From Siphonodentalium dalli (lineage: Eukaryota; Mollusca; Scaphopoda; Gadilida; Siphonodentaliidae): DNA of 64,000 nucleotides. Positions 46,745-58,433 of the stretch are shown in pieces. Position 1 is the stretch's first letter; every line of letters begins with the position of its first letter. A model generated the notes under the pieces. The model saw only the letters and a program-made list of their open reading frames with translations. It had not been told where the DNA came from and did not search any database. Both the position numbers and the translations under genes were made by a program. The stretch covers positions 191,834,369-191,898,368 of the forward strand of contig CP136061.1 of assembly GCA_032622095.1 (NCBI GenBank), given 5' to 3'.

Positions 46745-47520
46745 AAGCACAGGCCCCTGGGGAAATATAGCAGATTAAGTGACAAGGTTCACAAGTCCGC
46801 TTTTGGGAAAAACACACCATCTATCATATTGCCAATAGATTATCAAACTTGTTGAAATCAGTTACAATATATCTCAGTGTGTCTTATTGGCCATGATATT
46901 ACCTTTCTTTTGATGTATAATTCCATAATATATCAGACAAAGAGAATTCGAGACATCGTACCGAAAATGTGCAATATCTAATGGACATTTGGGAGTAAAA
47001 CGGTCGGTAGTCTCCCTGTCGGCTTAATATCTTCAATAATACTAACAAATTGTCAAAATATGCCCCAGTGTGTATTATAGGAATACAAATTCCTTTCGAT
47101 TGATATTTAACTTGACGAAGTCTATTTAAGCGAAGTCGACATAATAATATCGTACGCGGAATTCGCAAGTTCGGCAATTGCGATTGTAATAATTGAATTG
47201 GTATCCGTGCATAGTCACCAGTGCATACCGGGCACTCGGACAGGGAAACTGACGACCGCTTTTCGTCGGTATAGGTTTTGCTAGTTTTCGATACGATATC
47301 TCGACTTCCCTTCGTTTGATTCTATCGAATTATACACCAAAAGAAAGGAAATTGCATGGCCAATAAGACACAATGAAATATATTGTGACCGAGAAGAAAG
47401 ATTTTGGTAATCTTTGAGGAATATGATAGATGGCGTGTTCTTCCCAAAAATCGAACTTGTGAACATTGTCACTGTTTTCATTGGTATATCTGGTACACCC
47501 CCCCCCCCCAGGGGCCTGTT
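46745..47520. repeat. Inverted repeat built from ~250 bp units
   Basis: CAGGCCCCTGGGG near 46750 pairs with CCCCAGGGGCCTG near 47506. Arms continue through GTTCACAAGTCCG / CGAACTTGTGAAC, TGTCTTATTGGCC / GGCCAATAAGACA and GTCTCCCTGTC / GACAGGGAAACTGAC. A third, direct, diverged unit lies at about 47010-47190 (CAGTGTGTATTATAGG). Two 99-codon minus-strand frames at 47281-47580 and 47581-47880 abut it; I recognise no family in them. Confidence 0.55.
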
Positions 47521-47580
47521 GGATTTAAATCTCATTCGATATAGCGGTAGACTGATAGACTGATTGATTGCTTTCAACAA

Positions 47581-47880
47581 CTAAGACCATATCACGACAT
47601 TGCCAGTTTTAGTGTGAAGGAAATCCGCACGCTTATACGGCCTATCTAACAGTAATTCCAATGGGTAGATAAACTCGTTGACCATGTACGGCAAACCACC
47701 GGCCATTGGCGAGTAAAGTGGCATCTTCACCAGATACCGATTTCGAGTTGCAAAGTTCACGAGGCGGGTTGGAGTTAATTTGTACCCATTACCGACTGAG
47801 TCACCGAGGCCCCGATATAGCGATTTTCCAATATGAGGGAAAGTATATACCGCCACATATACAGTGGGTTTATAATCCAT
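47581..47880 (-). CDS. Possible gene fragment, unrecognised
   Basis: A 99-codon open frame outside satellite, with a fairly even composition (for example KMPLYSPMAGGLPYMVNEFI). It ends at a stop directly before a second 99-codon frame in the same phase (47281-47580), so the two may be one reading frame with a stop. I recognise no domain, no splice structure is certain, and it may be chance or a captured fragment. Confidence 0.2.
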   Translation of the reverse strand: MDYKPTVYVAVYTFPHIGKSLYRGLGDSVGNGYKLTPTRLVNFATRNRYLVKMPLYSPMAGGLPYMVNEFIYPLELLLDRPYKRADFLHTKTGNVVIWS

Positions 47881-48563
47881 TGATTTTTACCACAGGTTAT
47901 TGAGGTATATACTCGTGGTGGGGTTGTCACACCAGGGCCCTATACTCACTGGGGGGGGGGGGGGGGGCACCGCTCCTGCTAAATCCGCCCGAAATCGCAT
48001 ATTTGTCTAGTTCGAATTGATAAATGCTAAGTTGCCCTCTCTGCAATGTTATACAATACAAATTAGCGTGACGGCACTTAAAATGGTACGTATTTACTTA
48101 CAAATTACAAATTATTCTTTCAAAATTGAATTGTGCTTTTCAATATGACCGTCTGTATCCGTGTATGTTGAATTTTATTTGTAGCGCTCACGGAAGATTG
48201 AACAATCAGTTTATCACTTCTTTTGTCATTTTACCGTCACGTTAGGCGAACAAGTTTGTTTTTAGACCAGAACTAGGACATTGCAATATATAGGCAAAGC
48301 ATATTTTTCTGTTAAGTTTGTTTTCTCCTGCATATGGATACGGAAATTCAAACATATACACTAAACATCTGAACAGGTCTGCATGTGGCTCATTCAAAGA
48401 CATGCACCCGGTGGCTAAAGTGCGATTTTTGTATGGCTCCAATTCGAAAACGATCACAAATGATAAGCTCCAGTGCGCCCCCACGATACATAATTTCGAT
48501 ATTACACATAATTCATTGAGAATTTAGACAAATATAGGCATTATAGCCGAGCATAATAATGAT
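47881..48563. other. Spacer with G17 run
   Basis: A run of 17 G lies at 47951-47967. I see no supported gene or repeat unit. Confidence 0.5.
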
Positions 48564-48720
48564 AGAACGACACAAGTGTGTGAACTGGTTAACGTTAACG
48601 GTTATTGCACGAGTTTGTTGTGACGCGATGGTAAAACGAGAACCGGATGTTCGAGTTTTACCTCGCGGCACGACAAACGAGTGCAATAACGTTAACATGT
48701 TCACACAGCTGTGTTGTTCT
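48564..48720. repeat. Hairpin H3 with CGAG boxes
   Basis: Outer stem AGAACGACACA / TGTGTTGTTCT, then GTGTGAAC / GTTCACAC, GTTATTGCA / TGCAATAAC, and TAAAA / TTTTA at the apex. Unpaired CGAGT lies directly opposite CGAGT (48610 and 48679), and CGAG flanks the apex on both sides (48637 and 48652). On the other strand these are the CTCG boxes of H1 and H2. Confidence 0.7.
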
Positions 48721-49300
48721 ATGTTTATTGCACACTCTGAAGATTGCAGCTTCTAACATACTAACATTTAGGTCGATGTTATTGTATTTAATTGAACAAA
48801 CGTGTGCTTAATGTAGACTATACCCCATAATTTAGCGAAGACATTTTCTGTTAAAGTTGACGTCGCCAGCGACGTTATTGACGTAAGTTGTTTGTATTGT
48901 TCAATAACAATACACATTTTTTTATTGAACGTTTCAATTCTTCTGTATTTTGCTGTATTTCCCACAAATAAGCCATTGTGTGTGCAATAAGACATTTTAT
49001 CTAATATCTGTGTATTTGTTGCTTTGAAGAACAAATATAGATGTTACCATTGCAAAAATATATAGGGCCGCTAGGTGTCAAATAGTAACAGAATCATTCA
49101 CTTTATGATGCAAACCTGACATATATATATATCAGATGTTTTCAAAGGGCACGCACTAATGATTAATATAACGTAATAATTAATTTTATATTCAATCTAG
49201 TCGGTGAAAATTGAAACACTGCCATGGGATAAATTGACATGTAGCGCTTCATGATATAGATGAACTTAATTGAACTCAGACTATACTTAAATTGGCAAAT
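48721..49300. other. Spacer without recognisable gene
   Basis: AT-rich, including a short (AT)n near 49123-49131. I see nothing else here. It may contain the unseen 5' part of the Helitron. Confidence 0.4.
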
Positions 49301-49309
49301 ATGAGAAAT

Positions 49310-49660
49310 AAAGAGCGTTCATTATCAGCTTAAAAATATGTAGGAAAATTGGTACAGATGGGTCACTTGACCAGGGGATTGTCATGGGATAGGCGACTTT
49401 GACCTCATATGACTTAAAGGGATACTAATACATTATAAATCCAATAACGGGCGTTTATTTTCAGTCCAGACGATATGTTGAAAATTGGTGTACAAAAGTA
49501 AAATGGCGCGATAATGTCACGGGATAGGTACTGTTGACCTCAAATGACTTTAAGATACACTGATAATTAGCGTTTATTGTCAACTTAAAAGATAGATGTA
49601 ACTTTTTTTCCGGAGAGTCATGCAATAGGTGCTGTTTACCCCAGTTGACTACTAACTTTT
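49310..49660 (+). repeat. ~125 bp tandem repeat, about three units
   Basis: Units share AAAATTGGT, a GTCATGGGATAGG-like block, TTGACCTCA and ATGACTT: near 49341-49420, 49480-49555 and 49615-49655. The last unit is degenerate. Confidence 0.65.
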
Positions 49661-49677
49661 TTTAAATGACTTGGAAG

Positions 49678-50758
49678 TATGGGCAGCCGTTTGGTCGGAA
49701 AATACTTCAAATAAAAATGAATAGTGGATTGTTTAAGTAATTGCATGCACCAAGCATTCAATATAGATATATTCCATTTTAATAGCAATCTTTTCTAAAT
49801 CAATATTATTTCCCAACCAATGGTGTTCATTTCCAAATCAAATTCTTTCTTATATACAATGTGAGACAATTTCATTCTAATATATATCGTTTTCTGATCA
49901 AGTTGATCGACGCACAATGAATGTTCTATTTCAATTCAATAGTATTCATATTCCAACCAATACGTAACAACACACTTATGTTAAAACAACAGATAAATTA
50001 TTAACTCAATTATTTATTCTACTACAGCTATCGTACATTTAATATACGTCGTACATTTAATATATGCCCATTTCGTTCTAATAGCATTTCTATCTAGCAG
50101 TCCATAACAAAACTAACAGACAAAGCCTGAAATATTATAAGTCGATTTAAAATCAATAGACAAAATCAAACAGACACAAGAGGGCGCTGCATAAGGAATA
50201 CTCGTTGTGGGAACCCCGCGTCTATTTATAAAATAATGGGCCAATTGCATCTCTACCAAAGTGTCACATGTAACTTATATTCGAAATCCCATGTCTAATT
50301 GTTTTAAATCTACTATATTAGTTCCGACTTTGACTGTTAAATTTTCATGGACTACTGTTAGTTTCGTATTGTCGTATATTGATATAAATGCTATTAAAAC
50401 GAAAGGGAAATATATTAAAAATACGATAGCTGTATTAGAATATATAATTACTGTATTATAAATTGTTTTTACATATTGGTTGGAATATGAGTACTATTGA
50501 ATTGAAATAGAACATTAATTCTGCGTAGTTCAACATTGATTAGAAAACGATATTAGAATGAAACTGTCTCATATTGATTATAAGAAAGACTGTAGGTTTG
50601 GAAATGAATATCATTGATTGAAAGATAATATATTGATTTGGAAATGATTGCTATTAAAATGGAATATACCTATATTGAATGCTTGGTGCATGCAATTAGT
50701 TAAACAATCCACTATTAATGTTTATTTAACGTATTTTCCCACCAAACGGCTGCCCATA
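49678..50758. repeat. 1.08 kb inverted repeat with ~350 bp arms
   Basis: ATGGGCAGCCGTTTGGT at 49678 pairs with ACCAAACGGCTGCCCAT ending at 50758. The arms continue through GCATGCACCAAGCATTCAAT (49743) against the complementary block near 50676-50695, and TTCAATTCAATAGTATTCAT near 49931 against 50494. It may be a fold-back element captured by the Helitron. Confidence 0.8.
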
Positions 50759-50819
50759 TTGAAGAGCCGCTGATAAATTACGCATTCTTCACCCGAGCAA
50801 CGCCGGGTACCCCAGCTAG

Positions 50820-51353
50820 TAACATATATATATTTATCATATGACTCAATCATTATATACGTTGGAAAGTATGTCATAAATCAATTTCATATGAACTACT
50901 AGTTCATATCACCTTCCGATAATTTGATTGGTTTGTTGATAAAAAGTGTGTTTTGATTGGCTGAATGGCAGCCGGTGCCGAGCCGTATCTCTAACTAAAT
51001 GCAGGTCAAATTCGTGCGCGTCAATCAACGCGATACCGAAATTCTCGCAATTATAATCTTGAAATATATAGTTTTGGACATTGTTATACGATAAATAGAA
51101 TATGTAATTCGTATTTATCTAATAAACATACGATATAATGTCACAAACTGAGAACATAATAGCGCACTATATCTTTGTGTGCATATTATTTCTACTAGTT
51201 CACCAGGTGTAATTGGGCTTCCGGTGCAATGACGTGACGTCACATTAACCTTTTGCTGCCGATGTCATATAGCTATTTAGTTATTTGTGTGCGTTTTGGA
51301 CATCATAATCAATTTATAGGTGTCATATGATAAATAGAATATGTAATTCGTGT
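50820..51353. other. Spacer without recognisable gene; GACGTCACAT near 51235
   Basis: No gene is supported. The GTGACGTCACAT block is shared with the P-arm insertion at 30830-31160, so part of this stretch probably belongs to the element ending in hairpin H2. Confidence 0.4.
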
Positions 51354-51475
51354 TTCTCTCATATGATATTTATGAAACTCGTCACGAATTTTCAGTTTTC
51401 TCTCGCCAGAGGCTCGAGAAAACTGAAAATTCTTAGACTCGTTTCATAAATATCATATGAGAGAAAAACTCATTT
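51354..51475. repeat. Hairpin H2 with CTCG boxes
   Basis: Stem TTCTCTCATATGATATTTAT pairs with the complementary run ending 51475; inner stem GAATTTTCAGTTTTCT pairs with AGAAAACTGAAAATTC. CTCG lies in both strands of the internal loop (51378 and 51437) and on both sides of the apex (51402 and 51413). It is followed by CCTCTATAT at 51481, as in H1. Confidence 0.8.
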
Positions 51476-51694
51476 CATATCCTCTATATTTATATGCCCC
51501 TGTCACCTTCTTGGCTGCATGACGTTCATTCTAGTAGCCACATTGGAAGCCCCCATGTTGAGAGAGATCAATACGGCTTTGAAAATTCATACTCTAATAT
51601 TGTTTCTTAATAAAATTATCGAATGGTAGATATATTCTCGTGATGTATAAAATTACACTTTTGACTAGTCTGTCGCGAACCATTCCCCAGTTAA

Positions 51695-52639
51695 TTGTTG
51701 AGCGGGCAGGACGTATTATTTATTGTGCGTTCTGTCGCTGTTCCAATTGACCGGTCTCATGTGTCTGTCGCTTGTGAGTCGTGTGGTGCTCCCTTCGGGG
51801 ACAACCGCCCGAGCGACAGGTGTGCTGTGAGTTGTTTACTGACTTGGCAGGTGATTATGGAATTAATCCCCTCGTCTTTGTTAGCGGCCTTGTGTATACT
51901 ATGCGCTGTGGACACCCTTAGCTGGAATCTTCACCTTGCTAAGGGGGGCTTCGTAACCCTATCCGTGGAGTACAGGACTTCAGCAGCTGGACACCACCAG
52001 GGGCTCAAGACCGTCGGCAGGAATGTTACCACCGGAGCAGGGACGAGGAGGAAGAACACCCCTTCACGTCGACGCAGGGACGCAGCTTGGAGGGCTGAGT
52101 GGAGTAAGAAGAGGGCAGCTGTGGATCGGCCGGCTGCCTCCCCCACTCGGCCGCAATGACTGATGGTCGCCTGCGCACCACCGAAGATGCTACCGGTAGT
52201 CCAGCTCGGGAGAGGTCTGAGAGACGCCCAGACCACCTCCCCCGCTGGAATGCTGACTGAGGAGATCCAGCCAGCTGCTGCTGATGCCGGGATGGTGATT
52301 GATTCACCATTCAACCCGATGACTCCGGAATACACCTGCCCGGAGTCATCTACATCCACCGAGACCAGCAGTTTCAACAACAACAGCACCGGCTCCACTT
52401 CAGAAAGCAACGTCAACCCCGATTGCGACAACGCATATCGGGAAGAGCTACTTGAGTTTCTCAGAAAGACGAAGGAGGAGGGCGAAGAAAGGGGAAAGTG
52501 TTTTAAAAGATTAGACGATCAAAAGGCACAGTACGAACAAGACATGGCCCCCCTCATCCACCTCAGCAGCTACAGCAACAGCAAACAGGGAAAACAAGAA
52601 ACAAAAGAAACAAAATATATAGATCATTTTCATGTTTAA
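51695..52639 (+). CDS. GC-rich ORF pair, possible retroelement ORF1-like or exon fragment
   Basis: Two consecutive open frames, 51695-52159 (154 codons) and 52163-52639 (158 codons), lie in a patch clearly richer in GC than its surroundings. The first has an Arg-rich block RRRRDAAWRAEWSKKRAA near its end; the second is Ser/Thr/Asn-rich, then has a charged, helix-prone segment YREELLEFLRKTKEEGEERG with an A-rich end. Basic RRxRD...W patches followed by acidic coils occur in retroelement gag/ORF1-type proteins, but I cannot name a family. Alternatively it is a remnant of host exons. No RT follows it. Confidence 0.3.
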
Positions 52640-54560
52640 TGTATTATAGTCCACGAGCCAGGTTCCCCAAAATGGAAAATGGTACCAATTTGGTGGGCAA
52701 ATTCTTCCAAAAGTTTTCTCAAGGCTCATAATCTGAAGTTTATGTCAGTGCTGGGGCACACTGGGGCAGTGTAGCTTTGTGTGGAAATGCGTGTTTCCAT
52801 GGCAACGGAGGTTTTTTTTGGCAGGTATAAAAAATATGCATATAATGGTCTATACCAAGAACGTTTAATGCAGTGACTCTATCTTGGCATTGGTATGGGG
52901 TGCTACCCTTGGTGGGCTTTCATTTGGCACTGGTGATTTCAACTATAGAGGTCAAGGTCATATACAAAGGTCAAGGTCATTGACCAAAATATTAGCTTTT
53001 TTCATATCGGGTCATACATTTTCTACACACTGAGTGTATTTATCAGTTTTGAATACGTTGTCTTTACTCGAAAATAATCTAGAGGATATCGGCTACACGG
53101 AGAACTGTGTTATTGTTGCAACCAACAATCCAGTCATAAGATATAGGCCTCTAAACTTTGTGGCATTTTCAAAAATGGGTAAAAATAAGTTATTTCACAA
53201 GATATCTTGCTTTTGTGTATATTATAGTTCTTTATTTATCTGGGGTCCTTTAAGGTTTGAATTGTGAATTTATTGACTAAAGCATGAAATTTATACAAAT
53301 ATATGTTGCTTAGTTAAAGGGAAAACGTTTTGGAGGGCTTGCCCAGGTGGGGGTGGGGTCCAATGTCGTTATAAACTCAGGTTTCCATGGCAACGGCACC
53401 ATATATTTGAAGAAACATTTTAAAAGGCCGCTGTTGAGAATCAACGAACCTTATGTTTGAAGAAATTATGTTAACTCATAGTTAACTCATTAATGGTCCA
53501 TCAAACGGACTGGGCCACTAACACATATAGGGTCAAGGTCAACTGCCATGGTCAAGGGCATTGAGAAAAATGTGATATTTTGGTCAATTTTTGTTTGTTA
53601 ATTGTCTCATATTCCGCTACCCCTAGTGCGTTAGTCATGAAAATAATCGCCATCATAATGCACAAAAATAGGGCCCAATCACCATGTTCAATTTGAAATA
53701 TGGCACATTTTAATCACATTTTAATCTGCATGTTAAATACTACCTTGTTGTAATTGTGACAGTACATAAGCCATGGTGTATTACCATCAAAATAACTGCA
53801 ATTTTGTGACTTTAGTAACTAAATCATGAAACTTCACATATGTGTTGCGTAGTTATAATGGACTTTTTTGGGGGTGGTGCCCAGTGAGAGGTCATGTGTT
53901 TGTCTGATAACTGTCGAGATGAAATCTGGTTTCCATGGCAACGGCATAAAATATTATTATTGAAAAGCCAACTGTTGGAAACCAGTTGAGCCTAATTTTG
54001 TTGATGTGAACTCATATTGCCATTAAGGACCAAGCAATGGACTGAGCCATATGCCATACAGGCTCAATGTCAATTGATACATTCAATGTCATTGCAAAAT
54101 GGTAATATTTTGGTCTATTTTTATAATTCGCATATTCCACTACCTCTAGTAGGTTAGTCATTAAACCAATCCCCGGCCACCATAATGCATGGCGTCATCA
54201 CCACGTTCAAATTGATATATGATATATTGATACTATACGATCACTGTCAACATGTCAGAACATTTATTATATATATAACCACATTTTAAGTACTACTTGT
54301 TATAGTATTTGTTGTAATACATGACTCATGATACATTACCCTTGAGATACAATCAGAACAATATAAACACGATTTGTTACTTTTTAACTAAAGCACGATA
54401 TTTTGCCTTTAACTGCATGTTTCTTGGTTATAGTGAAAACCTTGTAGAGGGGATGCCTAGATGAGGGGTCTGTATCCAGATAAAATATAGTTCCCGTGTC
54501 AATGACATTAACTATTTGGGGAACAGTTGAAAAAGCAAAAGCTTACAGTTGGAAATCTGA
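52640..54560 (+). repeat. ~550 bp tandem array, about 3.5 units
   Basis: The same order of blocks recurs: GGTTTCCATGGCAACGG (52793, 53381, 53929, degenerate 54490), a GTCAAGGTCA block, TATTTTGGTC, and an ACTAAAGCATGAAA block. Spacings are about 588, 548 and 561 bp. No coding region is supported. Confidence 0.75.
52793..52806 (+). promoter_or_regulatory. RFX-type X-box, first of three exact copies
   Basis: GTTTCCATGGCAAC matches the imperfect palindrome bound by RFX factors in animals. Exact copies lie at 53381-53394 and 53929-53942, one per tandem unit. Binding is inferred from the motif only. Confidence 0.4.
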
Positions 54561-54824
54561 TGAGCATTGCATTTATACAAATACAAAAGTCACGACCAAA
54601 CCCGACTTAAGGGGTTACCACACCTGAGCTATCTCAGGAAATGGAAAGTCCAGACAGACCTACACAGAAATATAGTTAATTGTTAAACCACATGAAGGAA
54701 TCTATGCTGCCTGAGATCACATCAAGCATATTACATAACAATAAAAATGTCAAAAAGATTACTTTAATCATATTTTTTAGAAGAGAAATATTTCGAGGAG
54801 GGTTCTCCGCAAGTATAAACAAAT

Positions 54825-55305
54825 ATTGGAAATGAATATATACCATAAACAGTATATGATCTGACCCAGTAAAAGGATCGAAAGACTATTTAATAGAGAG
54901 CAACACTACTTCAATAATTTTAACAGAATGTTAGTTGTGTGCTGGAAAATTGAGTAGCCATTAGCAACAACAGCTAAATTCAATAACCAGCCAAATGAAT
55001 ACAATGTTGGTATGCAGGCCATTCACTCAAGTAGGGAGCAATCAAATGGAACTAGGACACAGTATTAGAAATAGCTGTTCAGCTGGGGAATTTAGATGGA
55101 GAAATGACCTAAAACCATCTAAGCCCACATGTTTATATCCGTTCTTGCACAATTAATGCTTACAATGTTCCAGCACACAACTAACATTCTGTTAATATTC
55201 CTGAAGCAGTACTGCTCTCTATTGAAGTCATTCGAGTCTTTTACTAGTTCGTATCATGTATTGTTTTATGGCAGTTATTCATTTCCAATCAATTTTTACC
55301 TCAAC
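54825..55305. repeat. Inverted repeat with ~130 bp arms
   Basis: GGAAATGAATATATACCATA near 54829 pairs with TATGGCAGTTATTCATTTCC near 55268; AACAGAATGTTAGTTGTGTG near 54924 pairs with the complementary block near 55172. The loop is about 200 bp. Confidence 0.7.
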
Positions 55306-55823
55306 TTGACAAAGTCAAGTTTGAACGATAATATTGCCATGTGTTGGTCTTCCCTCTGTGCGTCAGTGTTTTCCTCAGCAAATTCCTTTAGCAAACCCAA
55401 CAACATTGGCCACATCCATGGCCATATAGCCACTCAAGCTATATATATACACACTCCACTCCTGACCAGAGTCACCCCGAGTATACATAGTATACACATC
55501 ATCAATGACAACAAAACCCTTCTCATATATACCAATACCCCGCACACTCGGCCATTCATACACTCCAGGTTTGAATATGCACATCACCCGTGCCAAGCAT
55601 ACACCATATTTATGACCATAAAGTCACTATTTGAATACCTATGAACTCCACCATTGGCCATACGGTCACTCCATGTATACCTATTTGCCACACCCATGGC
55701 CACATAGCCACTCAAGGTACACATACTAGTATACACCACACACATAACCATAGATTCACTCCAAGTATACATATACACCACCAATGGCAATACAACCCTT
55801 ATATATATATATATAAATACACC

Positions 55824-55862
<39 letters not shown>

Positions 55863-56098
55863 CAGTGCCCAATACACTCATCCATTCATACACTCCAGGC
55901 TTGAATATACGCCTCATACATGACAATCACACCCCATTTGTGACCACAAGTCACTCCTTGCATACCTAGCTAATCACTCCACCATTGGCCATACATTCAC
56001 TCCCTGTATACCTAGTCACCACACCATGGTCATATAACCACTCAAGATATGCACATACACCACACACATAACCATAGATAGATAGATAGATATATATA

Positions 56099-56241
56099 TA
56101 GCTGTGTGATGATGGATTGTGAAATAACACCTTTGAAATTTATGGTACATGTATACAGGAAGTGACGGTATGGCCATGTGTGAGGGGTATTGGTATATAT
56201 AGTTTAAAGGTGTTATTTCACAATCCATCATCACACAGCTA
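56099..56241. repeat. Hairpin enclosing a flipped satellite monomer
   Basis: About 36 bp perfect inverted repeats start TAGCTGTGTGATGATGG at 56099 and end at 56241. The ~70 bp loop (TACAGGAAGTGACGGTATGG) is a satellite segment in the opposite orientation to the surrounding array. Confidence 0.8.
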
Positions 56242-56268
56242 GGATACAGACCTTTATCGGCTACAGAA

Positions 56269-56269
56269 G

Positions 56270-56361
<92 letters not shown>
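56269..56361. repeat. (AT)n microsatellite
   Basis: About 90 bp of alternating AT interrupted once by AGCT at about 56312. Confidence 0.9.
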
Positions 56362-56364
<3 letters not shown>

Positions 56365-57613
56365 CATTACAATCATGCACCAATTTGTTTGCCACACAGT
56401 CACTCATTGTATACCTATTCACTCCACCGTTGGACAAAGGTCGCTCCCTGTATACATAGTCGCAACACCCATGGCCATATAGCCACTCAAGATATACATA
56501 TACACCACACCCATAACCATAGAGTCACTCCAATTATATATATACACCACCAATGGCCATACAGCCCTTCTATATATACAATTACCCCACCTACGGCCAT
56601 TCATACACTACAGGCTTGAATATAAACCTCACCATGACAATCATACACCAAATGTATTACCATACAGTCACTCCGTGTATACATATTCACTCCACCATTT
56701 GGCCATACCATCACTTCCTGTATACATGTACCTATTCGCCACACACATGGCGATACAGCCCTTCAATATATACTCCGTGTATACCTATTCACTCCACCAT
56801 TTGGCCATACCGTCACTTCATGTATACATGTACCTATTCGCCACACCCATGGCGATACAGCCCTTCAATATATACTTATACTCTGTACACATGGCCGTTC
56901 ATGCACTCCATACTTGCAAATACACCTCACCCATGATAATTCAGCCACACACTGTATACTCATACACCACATTTGTGATCATATACAGTCACACCGTGTG
57001 TACAAGTTCACTCCACCATTTGCCATGTGGTCACTCCCTGTAGACATATCTGTCATACACATGGCCATATAGCCACCCACGATATACACACACCCCGCAC
57101 TTGACCATAGATTCACTCCAGGTATTCATATACACCCTACCATTGAATGTATATACCAATACCCCTCACACATGGTCATTTGTACACCCAAGACTTGCAT
57201 ATACCCATCACCGATGACAATTCAGCCAACTCGCTGTATACTCATAAACCCCAGCCATGACCATACATCTACTCCCTGTATACATATACACCCACACATG
57301 ACAATATATCAGCAACAGAAAAAAATCATAGACATGCCATATACATCCATAACACAATGGCACTCCATATATACTCACACGCCAGCCAATGACCCACCAG
57401 CTATACAGACAATCATGATAATACAGTCATTCCCCGTACAGCTATACACATTGCTCATAAGCATACAACTGATCCCTGTTTATCCATACCTCATCCATGA
57501 TCATGGATACAGGATTGAGATGGATAGAGGACTACCTTCATAAACGGCAACAAAGAGTCTTAGTAAATAACACCTTCTCTGAATACGAGATCATCCCAGT
57601 TGGTGTACCACAG

Positions 57614-58433
57614 TAGATACTGCATGAAACCGGTACATTTTTCCTCCACTAGGCATTTTGTAACACCGTTACAAATGTTACAAGTGTTACAAAATGCATA
57701 TACTGGGCATCTTACTTCATATGATTTATGAGATACCAGAGATAATAAATGTTACATTTGTAACACTTGTAACACCCATCTACGAGCGGTCTCTCTGGTA
57801 TCTCAGAAAATATTGTAACACTTGTAACGCTTTGTAACATGTCGCTACGCTGAGACGGTAGGAATAAAATATGCTGCGGTTTTCTACTGGGACTTTAAAT
57901 CATTTGTAACATTTGTAACACTTGTAACACCCGTCTACGAGCGGTCTCTCTGGTATCTCAGAAATAATGTAACACTTGTAACACATTGTAACATGTCGCT
58001 ACACTGAACACGGTAGAAAAAAATAGGCTGCGGTTTTCTACTGGGATTTTAAATCATTTGTAACATTTGTAACACTTGTAACACCCGTCTACGAGCGGTC
58101 TCTTTGGTATCTCAGAAATAATGTAACACTTGTAACGCATTGTAACATGTCGCTACACTGAACACGGTAGAAAAAAATAGGCTGCGGTTTTCTACTGGGA
58201 CTTTAAATCATTTGTAACATTTGTAACACCCGTCTACGAGCGGTCTCTCTGGTATCTCAGAAATAATGTAACACTTGTAACACATTGTAACATGTCGCTA
58301 CACTGAACACGGTAGAAAAAAATAGGCTGCGGTTTTCTACTGGGACTTTAAATCATTTGTAACACTTGTAACACTTGTAACACTGTTACAAAATGCCTAG
58401 TGGAGGAAAAATGTACCGGATTCATGCAATATA
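57614..58433. mobile_element. 820 bp TIR element inserted in LINE-D, 10 bp target duplication
   Basis: TGTACCACAG lies at 57604-57613 and 58434-58443. Outside these repeats the LINE-D frame is continuous (GVPQ then ILGP), so the borders are exact. The ends are inverted: TGCATGAAACCGGTACATTT near 57621 and its complement near 58409-58428, extending about 50 bp with few mismatches. No transposase is present. A 9-10 bp duplication fits Mutator-type elements; this assignment is inference. Confidence 0.9.
57740..58375 (+). repeat. Four ~150 bp tandem units inside the TIR element
   Basis: TACGAGCGGTCTCT occurs at 57781, 57936, 58090 and 58235 (spacings 155, 154 and 145). Each unit carries many TTGTAACA heptamer-like repeats and ends GCGGTTTTCTACTGGGA. 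Confidence 0.85.

Larger units (their letters stand above)
49305..50819 (+). mobile_element. Non-autonomous Helitron (5' end not found)
   Basis: The 3' end is typical: the stem CCCGAGCAACGCCGGG-like hairpin at about 50792-50808, then CCAGCTAG at 50812-50819 followed by T. Inside are a ~125 bp tandem repeat (49310-49660) and a long inverted repeat (49678-50758). No Rep/helicase sequence is seen, so it is non-autonomous. A fragment of the same element lies at 13945-14345. Confidence 0.65.
55400..57510 (+). repeat. 42 bp satellite array (large, no fold-back arms recognised)
   Basis: Plus-sense monomers as in the R elements. It is interrupted by AT microsatellites (55797-55858 and 56269-56361) and by the hairpin 56099-56241. 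LINE-D begins directly at its right end. Long His/Thr-rich open frames are repeat artefacts. Confidence 0.85.
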
